Below, one piece after another: positions 28,766 through 38,702 of a DNA stretch of 64,000 nt. The notes beneath the pieces were generated by a model. It saw only the letters and a program-made list of their open reading frames with translations. It did no database searches and was not told where the DNA came from. The stretch's first letter is position 1; each line of letters starts with the position of its first letter. A program made the translations under genes and the position numbers. This DNA comes from an uncultured Pelagibacteraceae bacterium (lineage in GTDB: Bacteria; Pseudomonadota; Alphaproteobacteria; Pelagibacterales; Pelagibacteraceae): positions 1 through 64,000 of the forward strand of contig CACBLI010000007.1 in NCBI GenBank assembly GCA_902540235.1, read 5' to 3'.

Positions 28766-28995
28766 ACTTTTGCACCTACTTCTCTACATTCAAACTTAAC
28801 AACTATTTTGTTTTCGTTTATATGGTTAGTATCCCATTCTTCTAATTCAGCTAAATTTTGAAAAGTCTTTTGTGCAACACCATAACCTGCATTGATACAG
28901 TCATAGTGTGAGTTGAACTGCCAACCTGAAATAGAACTAGATGGACACTGTCCAGTACTCATACTGCACATATAGAGTATTAGTAAATATTTCAC
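28762..28995 (-). CDS. Small secreted-type phage protein (77 aa)
   Basis: An N-terminal signal-like segment (MKYLLILYMCSMSTGQC) precedes a small domain with Cys residues at about 9, 17, 33 and 71, and the segment FNSHYDCINAGYGVAQKTFQ. The spacing suggests one or two disulfides in the periplasm, or a lipid anchor at an early Cys. It overlaps the coiled-coil membrane gene by 4 bases. It could be the outer spanin partner of that protein; unproven. Confidence 0.6.
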   Translation of the reverse strand: MKYLLILYMCSMSTGQCPSSSISGWQFNSHYDCINAGYGVAQKTFQNLAELEEWDTNHINENKIVVKFECREVGAKV

Positions 28996-29235
28996 TTATT
29001 TAAAATTTAAGAAACCAACAATAGAAGCTACGAGAGTTCCTATAAATACTAGAACTGCTACTGCACCTTTACCTTTGGAAACGTCTTGTCTAAGAGATTT
29101 AACTTCTCTCTTTAATTCATTAATACTATCATTCAAAGTTTTCATTCTTTCAGCACATAATTTTTCGTGTGCAGAAAGTCTTACGCCTGTAGCTTGTTCA
29201 ACAAACTGTTTGGCAGTAATCTTTTTTCTTGCCAT
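28996..29235 (-). CDS. Small C-terminally anchored phage membrane protein (79 aa)
   Basis: A charged N-terminal half with a short coiled coil (LNDSINELKREVKSLRQDVS) and a C-terminal membrane helix (GAVAVLVFIGTLVASIVGFL). It shares its first base with the fibre gene upstream. It is a candidate holin or pinholin component of the lysis system, given its size and position in the late operon; an alternative is a head or tail accessory. Confidence 0.6.
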   Translation of the reverse strand: MARKKITAKQFVEQATGVRLSAHEKLCAERMKTLNDSINELKREVKSLRQDVSKGKGAVAVLVFIGTLVASIVGFLNFK

Positions 29236-30512
29236 TAGTATTGTAAGCTAACCCCTCTTATTCTAGCTTCTTTACTTCCACTAGCTTGATTAGCAAATTC
29301 TATTTTATATTTTAATTGAGTACCTGCAGTCACTGAAAGGTCATTTACTTTCGCCATTTTAATTCCAGTAGCAAAATCAGGTAAAGTAGTAAGAGTTGCA
29401 GTCGTATAGTTTGAACCATTGTCTGCTGATAATTTTAAAATAATATCTGTATTTAGTGCGTTAGTACCTGCATTGTCTTGATAAGTTATTACTGCACCCA
29501 TCTTGTTTGTTGATGGAACTGTGATTGCAACTCCCTCAAACGAGCCAGTTGCACTTACACTTGAAATTTGATTTGTTAAAGGTGTAGTTGGTGCTACGAT
29601 TGTAGACGCACCATTGTATCTTGCTGAACCTTTTTTATATCTTAATCCACCAATTTCACAATTTGGAAATTGTATTCCAGTAGTGCTGTCATTTGTCCAA
29701 GCACCACCAAGATATAAATTTGCACCTGTATTGGTATTTGTTGAGCTTGAAAGAGTTGCTTGTTGTACTCTATTATTGTTCATATAAAGATTTAAGTTAG
29801 AACCGTGAGCTTCAACACAAAAATAATACCATTGGTCAAGACTAACAGTTTCATTTGTTACTGAACCTCTACCTGCTAAATAAGTTTCTCCTTGTGGTCT
29901 TAAATAAATTTCATAATTAGAACCATTAAACTTACTCCAAAGTCTGTCACTTCCAGTTGAACCGTGAAACCAAACTTGCCAATCAATTGCAAAGTCGCCA
30001 CTAAAATTAAATGTGTCGCTATCTGTAAATCTTAAAAAATCGTTTGAAGCACCTGCCCACCTAGTAGTGTAAGTATCTAAACTTCCTGACCGAGTACCAC
30101 TAACTAAACCACCACCATCTTGATTAACCGAAACTGTGCTACCTGAAATTACATCAGAAACACTTGACGTACTAAAATCTAAAGCAAAAACAAAATCGCT
30201 ATCTGTTGTAGTACCGATTGATGAAACAAACTCACCACTATCTCTTGAAGCATTGGTTAAATTCGTAATTCCAGAACTATCTTGAAATACATCAAAGGAA
30301 GCCGAGTTAGTATTTGAAGCGTTAAGATTTTCTTGCGTGTGTACTCTTAACCCTAATGTAGAAATATCATTGACAATTTTATTATCATCAAAACTTTGTG
30401 CGTGTTGTGAAACGCTTGAAGAACTTATTCTTGCGTCTGCAAAAGTTCCTGTCGTAATTTTACTTGCGTCTATACCGTTTATTAAATCGGCAAGATTTCT
30501 ATTTCTTGACAT
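29235..30512 (-). CDS. Tail-fibre/adhesin with LamG-like domain
   Basis: 425 residues. The N-terminus (RNLADLINGIDASKITTGTF) is a repeat-like linker seen in phage tail-associated proteins. Residues about 110-300 form a concanavalin A/LamG-type beta sandwich (FSGDFAIDWQVWFHGS, SLDQWYYFCVEAHGSNLNLY, LYLGGAWTND). The C-terminal 100 residues look like a second beta domain. It probably binds surface glycans of the host, as a receptor-binding accessory of the main fibre encoded upstream. Confidence 0.75.
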   Translation of the reverse strand: MSRNRNLADLINGIDASKITTGTFADARISSSSVSQHAQSFDDNKIVNDISTLGLRVHTQENLNASNTNSASFDVFQDSSGITNLTNASRDSGEFVSSIGTTTDSDFVFALDFSTSSVSDVISGSTVSVNQDGGGLVSGTRSGSLDTYTTRWAGASNDFLRFTDSDTFNFSGDFAIDWQVWFHGSTGSDRLWSKFNGSNYEIYLRPQGETYLAGRGSVTNETVSLDQWYYFCVEAHGSNLNLYMNNNRVQQATLSSSTNTNTGANLYLGGAWTNDSTTGIQFPNCEIGGLRYKKGSARYNGASTIVAPTTPLTNQISSVSATGSFEGVAITVPSTNKMGAVITYQDNAGTNALNTDIILKLSADNGSNYTTATLTTLPDFATGIKMAKVNDLSVTAGTQLKYKIEFANQASGSKEARIRGVSLQY

Positions 30513-30542
30513 TTACTAACTCTCCTTAATTGTGATAGTTTT

Positions 30543-30794
30543 TTAGATTACTAATGTATCTGCTTCAGCTTCTGTTAATGGCTCTCCTGCTATTAACTTT
30601 GCTTTTGCATTAGCTTTTAAAGTTTCTGGGTCTATTATATTATCCATTTCAGATTTTACTTCTGTCCAAGTTGGTGCTTCGCCATCAAACATTTCATCTT
30701 TTCTTGAATTGTATTCAGCTTCATCAATTGGTGGTTCGCCAGTATAACCTTTAAAGTTATTTCTCTTTTGTACTACTATATCAAATTTTGCCAT
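30543..30794 (-). CDS. Small phage protein of unknown function (83 aa)
   Basis: 83 residues, acidic, in the tail-fibre cluster. It has an N-terminal strand-like segment FDIVVQKRNNFKGYTGEPP and a helical end (ALKANAKAKLIAGEPLTEAEADT-like, residues 58-80). It may be a fibre chaperone or assembly catalyst by position. A ribosome-binding site GGAGAAAA precedes the ATG. Confidence 0.55.
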   Translation of the reverse strand: MAKFDIVVQKRNNFKGYTGEPPIDEAEYNSRKDEMFDGEAPTWTEVKSEMDNIIDPETLKANAKAKLIAGEPLTEAEADTLVI

Positions 30795-30811
30795 TTTATT
30801 TTTCTCCTATA

Positions 30812-31516
30812 TTAAAAGTCATATTCAGTCACAATCATTGTGCTTGTAGTATTAACTAATCTGTTGTCATCACTAGATGTTGGATTTAAAACATTAAATG
30901 GTGAGCCAGTTGAAGTTGCGTGACTATGTCTAAACTGAACTGTTTTATTTCCAGTTGAACTTGCACCAGAAATATAAGCCAAAGCAGTTAAATTATGAAA
31001 GTTATTTTGTGCTGTGTAGGCATAAGCACCTCTACCTCTATAAAGTGTATTATCATAAAGAAAGTCTAATCCTACAACTCCATTATTATTGCCAAGACCT
31101 ATTATTTGAACTTCTAATCTAATTTTACTATTTGCTTTTTGTTGATTGTAAGTAAAATTAAAATAATCATAAGTTGATGATTGAGACATTGATACTCTTG
31201 TACTATTTTCAACTGCGTGGACATTTAAAGTTTTTCCACCTGAAGCGTCTTGAAATTCTAATGCTGAAGCACCAGAATTTACAGCTAATACTTGATTTGC
31301 TGTTCCGATTGAAAGTGTGCTGTCATAAATTCCACCAGAACCAGAAGCGAGTATGTTCCACTTCGTAGCGTCAGTTGGAAGATTTCCTGTTGTTGAGGTC
31401 TTTGCAACATAAGAACTGCCGTTGTAATAAACTATGTCATCTAAAACATAGGCAGTACTATTGTCGTAAGTACCTTTGAATACAGGTTTTATTTTGCCTA
31501 TATCTATTGTCGCCAT
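30812..31516 (-). CDS. Tail-associated carbohydrate-binding protein
   Basis: 234 residues. The N-terminal 55 residues (FKGTYDNSTAYVLDDIVYYN, SSYVAK) match the carbohydrate-binding module type 5/12 fold with its exposed aromatics. Residues 75-95 (LSIGTANQVLAVNSGASALEF) form a repeat typical of fibre linkers, and the C-terminal half is beta-rich like a phage receptor-binding head. It lies between two other fibre-type genes. Confidence 0.7.
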   Translation of the reverse strand: MATIDIGKIKPVFKGTYDNSTAYVLDDIVYYNGSSYVAKTSTTGNLPTDATKWNILASGSGGIYDSTLSIGTANQVLAVNSGASALEFQDASGGKTLNVHAVENSTRVSMSQSSTYDYFNFTYNQQKANSKIRLEVQIIGLGNNNGVVGLDFLYDNTLYRGRGAYAYTAQNNFHNLTALAYISGASSTGNKTVQFRHSHATSTGSPFNVLNPTSSDDNRLVNTTSTMIVTEYDF

Positions 31517-31530
31517 AATTATATTTCTCC

Positions 31531-33282
31531 TTATATTGTTGCGATTAAGTTCCCAGTAGTTCCGTCAATGCTAAATGTAAATCCACTTGCACTAAACAGT
31601 GTATCCGTAAACGAATTGTACTGAGTGTTTGTTATGTTATCTACACCTTGATTGGTTGTGATAACTTGTAGGTTATTATTAGCAGGTACTGGTGTATTCG
31701 CCTGTCCACCCATTCCTGAGTGAGAATTGCAATAGTAGTAAAGCGTTGGTGCTGAACTTGCTACGACAATCGTCACTTGGGTTGAACTGTTGTGAGTGAC
31801 ACCTGTTGTATATTCTGAACCCCCACCGTGAGTACCATCTGAAGTCGTTGAAAACTTAAATGGGTGTCCTGATGGGTAATTAAAGATATACGTATTACCT
31901 TCTGATAATTCTAATGTTTTTTGTTGTTCACCATTAATAAAATATTTATTTTGACCACCAACACTTTGAACAGTGACGGTGTAAATAACAGTTGTTGGTG
32001 TAAAACTTTTTATAAATCCATAAACTTCTGCAGAAGACGCATTAGCTAATTCAAAAGCAGTTCCACCTGAATTTACTATCAACGCTTTTCCTGCTTGTCC
32101 TGATACTGAATTTAATCCAGTACCACCTCTAGCTACTGGTAAAGTTCCTGAAGTTAAATTACCTGCTGAAAAAGAAGCAAGTGAAAACGTGCCATAAGCA
32201 ACGACTTGTAAAATATCATTAACCGAAGCACCAGAACTAAGTACAATTGACGTACCGTTTGTTGCCGTAAAATCTGAGGTATCAAGTTTGACACCATTTA
32301 AATAAATATCTGCAAAAGCAGTTCCTGAAGCGACATCATAAGTTAAAGTGTTTCCGTTAGCGTCTGCACCAGAAAACGTAGTTTGACTTGCAGTTGCTAC
32401 AAACTTAAATCTTTGTGAAGTTCCGTTTACTGAAGAACCTGCAAGTTGGTAGGACGAGCCATCAAATACTTTTAATTTTCCTGCAGTCGTATCAAAGACA
32501 AGGTCTCCTGTATCGTTGCTTGAACTTGGTACTCCTGCTTGAACTCTATATCTTTCAGCAAAACTATTTACTCCTGAAATATTGTTTGCAACAGTATTTA
32601 CATTTGCAATATCAGTACCAACTGCATTTACATTTACAATATTCGTAGCAACGGTATCAATTTCTGAAGTAGCTTCTTGTAAATCGTTTGCAGTCTCAAT
32701 AACTTTTGCAATATCATTACCTACTGCATTTACATTGGCTATATTTGTTGCAACTAAATTAATATTGGCATTGTTGGAAGCTAAAGTTGAAATTCCTGAA
32801 ATACCTGCAACTAAATTAATATTTGATTTATCACTAGGCGATAACCAAACTGTTTCTAAATAATTCTTAGTGACTGCGTCTTGTGCTGACGTTGGGTCAG
32901 CTACGTTAATAATTCTTTTATTTAAAGCGTCAAATCTATCACTATTATCTAGCTTCATTGCACTTTGACTTTCGTCATTTATTTCTTGTGCAATAAAGAA
33001 GTTTTGGTCTGCAGATTTATCTAAATCACTTTCTGTTAAAACACTTCCATCTTGGAAGTCTACTAATCTAGCGTCTGTAGGTGTTTCTCTCTTAATTAAA
33101 ACCACAACCCCATTTGCAGGATTGCTATTCATAATTACATTACTTCCTGACACTGAGAAAGCAGTTGTTGCTACTCCATCTAAAAATACTTTTACGTGAG
33201 TGCTATCTAAGAAAGCAAACGTAATTGCAAACGTAGCGTTTGAGCCGTTAGCCGTATAGCTAACTCTAGCGTTAAATGACAT
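31531..33282 (-). CDS. Tail fibre protein (T7 gp17-type N-terminus)
   Basis: 583 residues. The N-terminal 150 residues (FNARVSYTANGSNATFAITF, LIKRETPTDARLVDFQDGS, ESDLDKSADQNFFIAQEI) match the capsid-attachment domain of T7 gp17. Residues 155-240 hold degenerate repeats of the type NIANVNAVGNDIA, expected to form a triple-stranded shaft. The C-terminal part is beta-rich, with LTSGTLPVARGGTGLNSVSG (a common fibre motif) and YYYCNSHSGMGG. It determines host adsorption. Confidence 0.85.
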   Translation of the reverse strand: MSFNARVSYTANGSNATFAITFAFLDSTHVKVFLDGVATTAFSVSGSNVIMNSNPANGVVVLIKRETPTDARLVDFQDGSVLTESDLDKSADQNFFIAQEINDESQSAMKLDNSDRFDALNKRIINVADPTSAQDAVTKNYLETVWLSPSDKSNINLVAGISGISTLASNNANINLVATNIANVNAVGNDIAKVIETANDLQEATSEIDTVATNIVNVNAVGTDIANVNTVANNISGVNSFAERYRVQAGVPSSSNDTGDLVFDTTAGKLKVFDGSSYQLAGSSVNGTSQRFKFVATASQTTFSGADANGNTLTYDVASGTAFADIYLNGVKLDTSDFTATNGTSIVLSSGASVNDILQVVAYGTFSLASFSAGNLTSGTLPVARGGTGLNSVSGQAGKALIVNSGGTAFELANASSAEVYGFIKSFTPTTVIYTVTVQSVGGQNKYFINGEQQKTLELSEGNTYIFNYPSGHPFKFSTTSDGTHGGGSEYTTGVTHNSSTQVTIVVASSAPTLYYYCNSHSGMGGQANTPVPANNNLQVITTNQGVDNITNTQYNSFTDTLFSASGFTFSIDGTTGNLIATI

Positions 33283-33292
33283 ATGTTATTCC

Positions 33293-36200
33293 TTAATTAA
33301 GTCCGAATGTAGTTATCGGTTTGAGTTTTAAGATTTGTTTGTTATTTCTATTTCTAGAAATTGTTTCACTATTTGCTTTATTGTTGGCTATAGCTTTTTT
33401 CAAAGTTAGCTTTTCATTATCTACAAATAAGAAGTCTTTCTTTTCCAATTCAAATTTACTTTTTGCTTTTTGTATGTATTGATTTTGGATAAATCTTAAT
33501 CTTTCGTATTTACTGCCATTATCAGTAATACCTTTACCTATAGTTATTGGGTCTGACTTATTCTTATAACTATCAAGTTGTATTTCTGCTTCTAATGCTT
33601 GACGTAATGTCTTTCCATTAATTGTAATAGTAGAAACCAATTGGTTCATTCTATCGTATGCAGAAACTTTACCTTTTTTATATTTAGCATATTCAACTAA
33701 ATCCATAAACTTAGGTAAGACTGGTAATCCTTTTCCTAATCTAACTATTTCTTCAGCAATAATATCGCTTCGCTTTTGTGTAGTAGCTAAAGGATTAATA
33801 GCGTTCTTAATAAATCTTTTTATTCCACTATCTTTATCTTTGTGTGCTTCACCTAGTGCATTGTATCTAGGAGAAGAAGGTGTTCCCATTCCTGTCCTAT
33901 TTTTAACTTGTTCAATAATTCCTGTAGCGTCTCTATAGTATGGGTCATTAACAAATTTATAAACAATGTTTGGAACATAACTTCCTATCTTTTGAGAAAG
34001 GTATCTTTGCATTGCTCTTTCATCTTCAGTATTAAATGCTTCAACTAAATCTGCTAAACCTCTTAAATAAGTTTTACTAAAGATATTTCTTTTGACTGCT
34101 TCATAACCTGAACCTAAAAATATTTGTGCTTTCTGTCCGAAGTCTAATGGATTTTTACCACCATTCTGCAACATCATTATTTGCATATCTGCACCAAATC
34201 TTTCGATTTCTTCTTCAGTCATTTGGTCATAGACACTTACGAAGTCTACCATTATTCCAAGTAATGCACCGTATGGGTCTAGTTGTCCGAATGGTAATTG
34301 TCTTCCATCATCAAAGACATATGAATAAGGTTTGAAACCTAAATCAGATTTTTTCATTCTGATAATTTCAGCGTCTTTATAAATATCTAAATTCTTTTCT
34401 CCTACCTTACCAGTTCGACCTTGTAGTTTACCTTGTTGTGCAAGTATGTAAGCTACACTTAAAATAATACTTCCAACTGCTAATTGACCTCTTGCTTTTG
34501 CAATTGCTACTGGGTCACCACTTTTCCCTAGTATATCTCCATATCTATAAGCTAAAGCCAAAGGAGACCTGTCTGCTATTGCTTTTGCAATGTTTGTAGG
34601 TGTTTTAACGAAAGGAAAGAATTGTTTTAAATAAGGTTGAGAGTTTACTAAATCTGCAAACTTATCTGTAAATCCAACTAATTCATTAGTAAATGTATTT
34701 TCTTCAGCATATCTTAATGCTTCTTCATTTACTCCTCTTAATCCAGTTTCGTCATATCCTTGTTTGATATATTCATCTACGTATTTTTTAATATCTGTCT
34801 TTTTAGTTAAACCTAATTTTTTAGCTTCTCTAACTGCTTGTGCTTTAAGTTTACCTCTATAATTAATCTGTTTAAAAAATTCATCAGTAGCATTTAAAAA
34901 TCTTGATGGTGTTCTAACAATAGCACCACCTAAATAATCAGGAACTTCTTTTGTGACAGAAGTATCAAACTTAGAAGCACCTGCGTCTTTTGATTGTAAA
35001 ACTAATTCACCATTTCTAAAAGCAACACCTGCATATTTTAAAGAAGCAGATAAACTTTCTGCCATTCCTGCATATCTTGCTATTGCTTCTTCTGTATTTA
35101 ATTTAAATGCTTTTGCTTTATCAAGGTCATTAAATGATATTAATTCTGATATTTTACTTCCAATAGCTTCTTCCATTGGTCTCATCATTCCTATTACACC
35201 ATTAGATACTGCATTAACTAATTGTGTTTTTGGTGATGATAGCAATGCGTTAATCCATATTTCATTAGCCACATTCCACATTCTGTTTTTAAGAGCAAAG
35301 TTAAGAACTTGTCTACCTACTGTTGGATTATCGGCTCTACCTAATCTTTCAAGAAACATATCAAAACCTTTTTGTCCACCACCGAAATTTTTGTATGCGT
35401 TTCTTGCGTTTATAAATTCTTCTTCTACGTATTTAGCTTGTAAAAATTCTTCTTTAGTTAAATTAAATATTCTTAAATTTCTACCAGTTGCAGTACGAAC
35501 TCTTTTTGCATTGATTGTCATATTCTCAATCATAAACATCATAAGTTCCATATCACCTTTAGTACGGTTTCCTTTTTTGTACTGTCTTATGAATTTTGGA
35601 AATGCGTTTAGCAATGAAGTATAAGCAACTTCGTGTGCAAATATTAATGAGTTTGTATTATCAACATTATCTGCAAACTTAGCAAAATCTTGAAATACTT
35701 GGTTTACATCACCACCATAATCATTAATGGCTTTTCTTTTGACTGCTTCATCAGTCATTCTTTTTGTTAATTTTGTATTAGTAGCAGTTATAGCGTCATA
35801 GAAAGATTTAAATGTTCTAACACCTTCTATAGTTAAACCTTCATTTTTACCTGTCTTAGGATTTTTAAGTTTAAAAGTATCTAGATTAATAAATCCTTCA
35901 GGAATATTAAATGCTTCTTCTGAAGTAAGCTCACCTTTATTCCATCTTTCAAAATTATTTTTTAATCCTGATTTAACAGTATCATTTATAATTTTAATTC
36001 TTTGAGACTGATTTAATTGTTTTGTTTTAAATTTCTTTGGAAACGCTTCATCTAAAGCCGTATTAAGAATATCCATCTTTTGACTAATTGTCTGCGCTTC
36101 ATTTAATCTATCGCCTACTTCAACAAAAACATTATTAGTCTTATCTAAATATGCTTGGTCTTCTTTTGCTTGTTTAGTTTCTATTTTTCTATCTCTAATA

Positions 36201-37042
36201 GCTTTACCAAATCTAACACCTCTAAATAGTGCTTCTGCTATTGAACCTAAACCTAGACCTTCTATTGTGTTCTTAAATCTTGCTTCCCACCATTCGTCAT
36301 TTACATCAGACTTTAAATATCCAAAATAACTATCAACAGTTTCTGGTGCATATTCAGCAAGTAAATCTGTCATTCTTCCTGAATTTTCATCGAATACTGT
36401 AAAGTCTGCTAAAGCACCTTTTGCTGACGCTTGACCAAATGCACCTAGAGTTGATTTAGCTACTGGTGCTTTTGCTATTTTAAATAATTTATCTGCACCT
36501 TTAAATCCGATAACAAACTGACCAATACCTTCAACAAAATTACCAGACATACTTGTTGTATGGTCATCGTTGTCAGGATTAGTATGGTCGTAAAAGAAAC
36601 CTTTTATATTGAAAGCGTCATTGACACCTATAGCACCTGTAATTGGTGCGAGTATTCCGTATGTTGCAACTTTATCTGCTTCTTGTACTGCTTGTTTATA
36701 TGGAATGTATTCAATCAATCCATTATTAGCGTCTTTACCATATCTAAAGCCACCAAGAGTAGTCTTGTCTCCTAAAGTGTCACCTAAATCTTCTACTAGA
36801 CCTACTGCACTATTTATTGCTTTTCTTGACGCTTCATACGGTGCAACTGCAAAAGTATCAAACGCCCAATTGTTTTTTAATGCAGGTGGTAAATCGGATA
36901 ATACTCCACCTTCTGTAGGTTTATCTATAACCTTAGCTGATTGGTATTGTTCTGAATTAAATGTTTCTTGAATTTGTTGTTCTGTAGTTCCGTCAGGAAA
37001 TGAAACAAGTTCACCATTAGGTGCTTTTCTAATTATTGCCAT
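33293..37042 (-). CDS. Internal virion protein (T7 gp16-like core protein)
   Basis: The largest protein of the prophage, 1249 residues, in the position of T7 gene 16 between the gp15-like gene and the tail fibre. The start MAIIRKAPNGELVSFPDGTT and the long helical middle are typical of pelagiphage inner-core proteins. It should be ejected into the cell to build the DNA-translocation channel through the envelope. A hydrophobic stretch around residues 855-875 (QLAVGSIILSVAYILAQQG) could insert in the membrane. I see no obvious lytic transglycosylase motif of the kind found at the N-terminus of T7 gp16. Confidence 0.8.
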   Translation of the reverse strand: MAIIRKAPNGELVSFPDGTTEQQIQETFNSEQYQSAKVIDKPTEGGVLSDLPPALKNNWAFDTFAVAPYEASRKAINSAVGLVEDLGDTLGDKTTLGGFRYGKDANNGLIEYIPYKQAVQEADKVATYGILAPITGAIGVNDAFNIKGFFYDHTNPDNDDHTTSMSGNFVEGIGQFVIGFKGADKLFKIAKAPVAKSTLGAFGQASAKGALADFTVFDENSGRMTDLLAEYAPETVDSYFGYLKSDVNDEWWEARFKNTIEGLGLGSIAEALFRGVRFGKAIRDRKIETKQAKEDQAYLDKTNNVFVEVGDRLNEAQTISQKMDILNTALDEAFPKKFKTKQLNQSQRIKIINDTVKSGLKNNFERWNKGELTSEEAFNIPEGFINLDTFKLKNPKTGKNEGLTIEGVRTFKSFYDAITATNTKLTKRMTDEAVKRKAINDYGGDVNQVFQDFAKFADNVDNTNSLIFAHEVAYTSLLNAFPKFIRQYKKGNRTKGDMELMMFMIENMTINAKRVRTATGRNLRIFNLTKEEFLQAKYVEEEFINARNAYKNFGGGQKGFDMFLERLGRADNPTVGRQVLNFALKNRMWNVANEIWINALLSSPKTQLVNAVSNGVIGMMRPMEEAIGSKISELISFNDLDKAKAFKLNTEEAIARYAGMAESLSASLKYAGVAFRNGELVLQSKDAGASKFDTSVTKEVPDYLGGAIVRTPSRFLNATDEFFKQINYRGKLKAQAVREAKKLGLTKKTDIKKYVDEYIKQGYDETGLRGVNEEALRYAEENTFTNELVGFTDKFADLVNSQPYLKQFFPFVKTPTNIAKAIADRSPLALAYRYGDILGKSGDPVAIAKARGQLAVGSIILSVAYILAQQGKLQGRTGKVGEKNLDIYKDAEIIRMKKSDLGFKPYSYVFDDGRQLPFGQLDPYGALLGIMVDFVSVYDQMTEEEIERFGADMQIMMLQNGGKNPLDFGQKAQIFLGSGYEAVKRNIFSKTYLRGLADLVEAFNTEDERAMQRYLSQKIGSYVPNIVYKFVNDPYYRDATGIIEQVKNRTGMGTPSSPRYNALGEAHKDKDSGIKRFIKNAINPLATTQKRSDIIAEEIVRLGKGLPVLPKFMDLVEYAKYKKGKVSAYDRMNQLVSTITINGKTLRQALEAEIQLDSYKNKSDPITIGKGITDNGSKYERLRFIQNQYIQKAKSKFELEKKDFLFVDNEKLTLKKAIANNKANSETISRNRNNKQILKLKPITTFGLN

Positions 37043-38702
37043 TCTCTTTACTCATATTTTTTAAAGTTGTGTCTAGGTTTTCAAATACTGCACCACTACT
37101 TTGGGTTTCATTAAATTGTAATGCTTTGAATACAAAGTCACCATCAGGTTTCTTAGCAGTCTTCATTACTTCAATTATGTTTCTAAAATGATTTATAAAA
37201 GCTGTTTCAAATTCTTCTGATTGAAATTCACCATCAACCGTATACTTTTTAACATTTTCTTTATACCATCTTAACATTCTTGTATTGATATAAGTCTTTG
37301 CTTGTCCTGCTTGAAGTTTATCTCCGTAGTCAGAACTACTAGCTACAAGTGCGTCTAAACCTTTAATAGTTTCTGTAAATTCAATATTTCCAAATACAGG
37401 TTTGTCTTTAAAGTTTCTATAGTTAGGAATGTCAGAAGTAATTATTGTTGTGAATGTAGACTTTCTAATATTTCCTTTATAATAATTTTGTCTAGCAAAC
37501 TCCTCAGCTTCATCAAATTTACCTTCTTCTAAGAGTTTACCTATTTCAACCATAATAACAAGACTATCACTATTCCCACCATCAAACTTCTGGTCATTTA
37601 TAAAAGTATCAATTGCTTTTATTTCTGTATTAGTTCTAGAACTATCGTTTCGATATTCTATAATATTAAATTCATCATCTTGATTAGTTAAGAAATCATA
37701 AGTCGAAAGAAATTCTTTTTTATCTTTTGCTTCTCTTAATTTAATTTCGTTATTTAAAGTAGCTTCTTCGTTATCCAATAATAATTTTGTAAGTTCTTCT
37801 TTTTTCTTTTTAACTTTACCAATGTTTGCAATGGTATCAGTTCCACCTTGAATAAAGTCTGGTAAGTTTTCTACAATCTCTTTTGCATACTCAAAGTCTG
37901 TAGTTGTAGTGACATATGTCTCAATACCTTCAAGTATTCTGTCAGTTATATCTGAAGCGTCATAACCAACTCCTAATAATTCAGTGACTTCTTTTTGTAT
38001 CTTACTTGCTAAAAATGAATATTTATCAACACCATCATCAAATTCTCCTAATGGTGATTGGTCAAAATCTTTGAATTTCTCAAATATACCATAAATTCTA
38101 TTATCTACTTTGTTATCAAAGTCTTTTTCAAATTCTGATAATTGTGAACTTCTATGAGTATTTTCTAATATATTTCTATAAGAAGTAGTTTCTTTGAAAA
38201 AACCTTTCTCTAATTCTAATGGTGTAAAGAAACCTAAATTATTCTCTTTAATAAATTTATCTAATTCTGCTTTATAAAATTGACTAAATGCACCGTCTCT
38301 TGTGTCTTTAGCTACATTTTTATTTCTATATTCTTTACCAAGTTTATCAATAAAACTATCAGCAAATTCATTTAAACTTAATTCTTTATATTTTTCTATA
38401 TAGTAAGGATTAGCAGTTTTATCTATTGTTCCATTTTTAACTGCGTCTCTAAATTTATTTTTATTTTCTATAAAGTCTTTTTCTGCTTGTGCTTGATTAA
38501 TTTCTTTTTGTTTTAATTCTTTTGATAAAACTATTTTAGTTCCTGCGTCAGATATAAAATTATCTAATGAAGCAGTAAATTCTTTTAGTCCTGCAATTTC
38601 AGGTTCTTGTTGTGGTTTATAAAATAAATTAAAGTCTTCAGATAATACTTGTGGTAATTCTGGTTGCAGATTTAATTCTGGTTTAATTCTTCTTTTAGCC
38701 AT
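37029..38702 (-). CDS. Internal virion protein (T7 gp15-like)
   Basis: About 557 residues, charged and helical, without membrane segments. It is placed between the gp14-like and gp16-like genes, as T7 gene 15. The start MAKRRIKPELNLQPELP at 38702 is chosen because it overlaps the preceding stop by one base (TAATG) and removes three atypical residues. It would be part of the ejected core that spans the periplasm. Confidence 0.75.
   Translation of the reverse strand: MAKRRIKPELNLQPELPQVLSEDFNLFYKPQQEPEIAGLKEFTASLDNFISDAGTKIVLSKELKQKEINQAQAEKDFIENKNKFRDAVKNGTIDKTANPYYIEKYKELSLNEFADSFIDKLGKEYRNKNVAKDTRDGAFSQFYKAELDKFIKENNLGFFTPLELEKGFFKETTSYRNILENTHRSSQLSEFEKDFDNKVDNRIYGIFEKFKDFDQSPLGEFDDGVDKYSFLASKIQKEVTELLGVGYDASDITDRILEGIETYVTTTTDFEYAKEIVENLPDFIQGGTDTIANIGKVKKKKEELTKLLLDNEEATLNNEIKLREAKDKKEFLSTYDFLTNQDDEFNIIEYRNDSSRTNTEIKAIDTFINDQKFDGGNSDSLVIMVEIGKLLEEGKFDEAEEFARQNYYKGNIRKSTFTTIITSDIPNYRNFKDKPVFGNIEFTETIKGLDALVASSSDYGDKLQAGQAKTYINTRMLRWYKENVKKYTVDGEFQSEEFETAFINHFRNIIEVMKTAKKPDGDFVFKALQFNETQSSGAVFENLDTTLKNMSKENGNN

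Noticed and set aside
34953-35624. 223-residue plus-strand ORF inside the large internal virion protein
   Set aside because: It lies fully antisense to a clear gp16-like gene; its composition mirrors the complementary codons.
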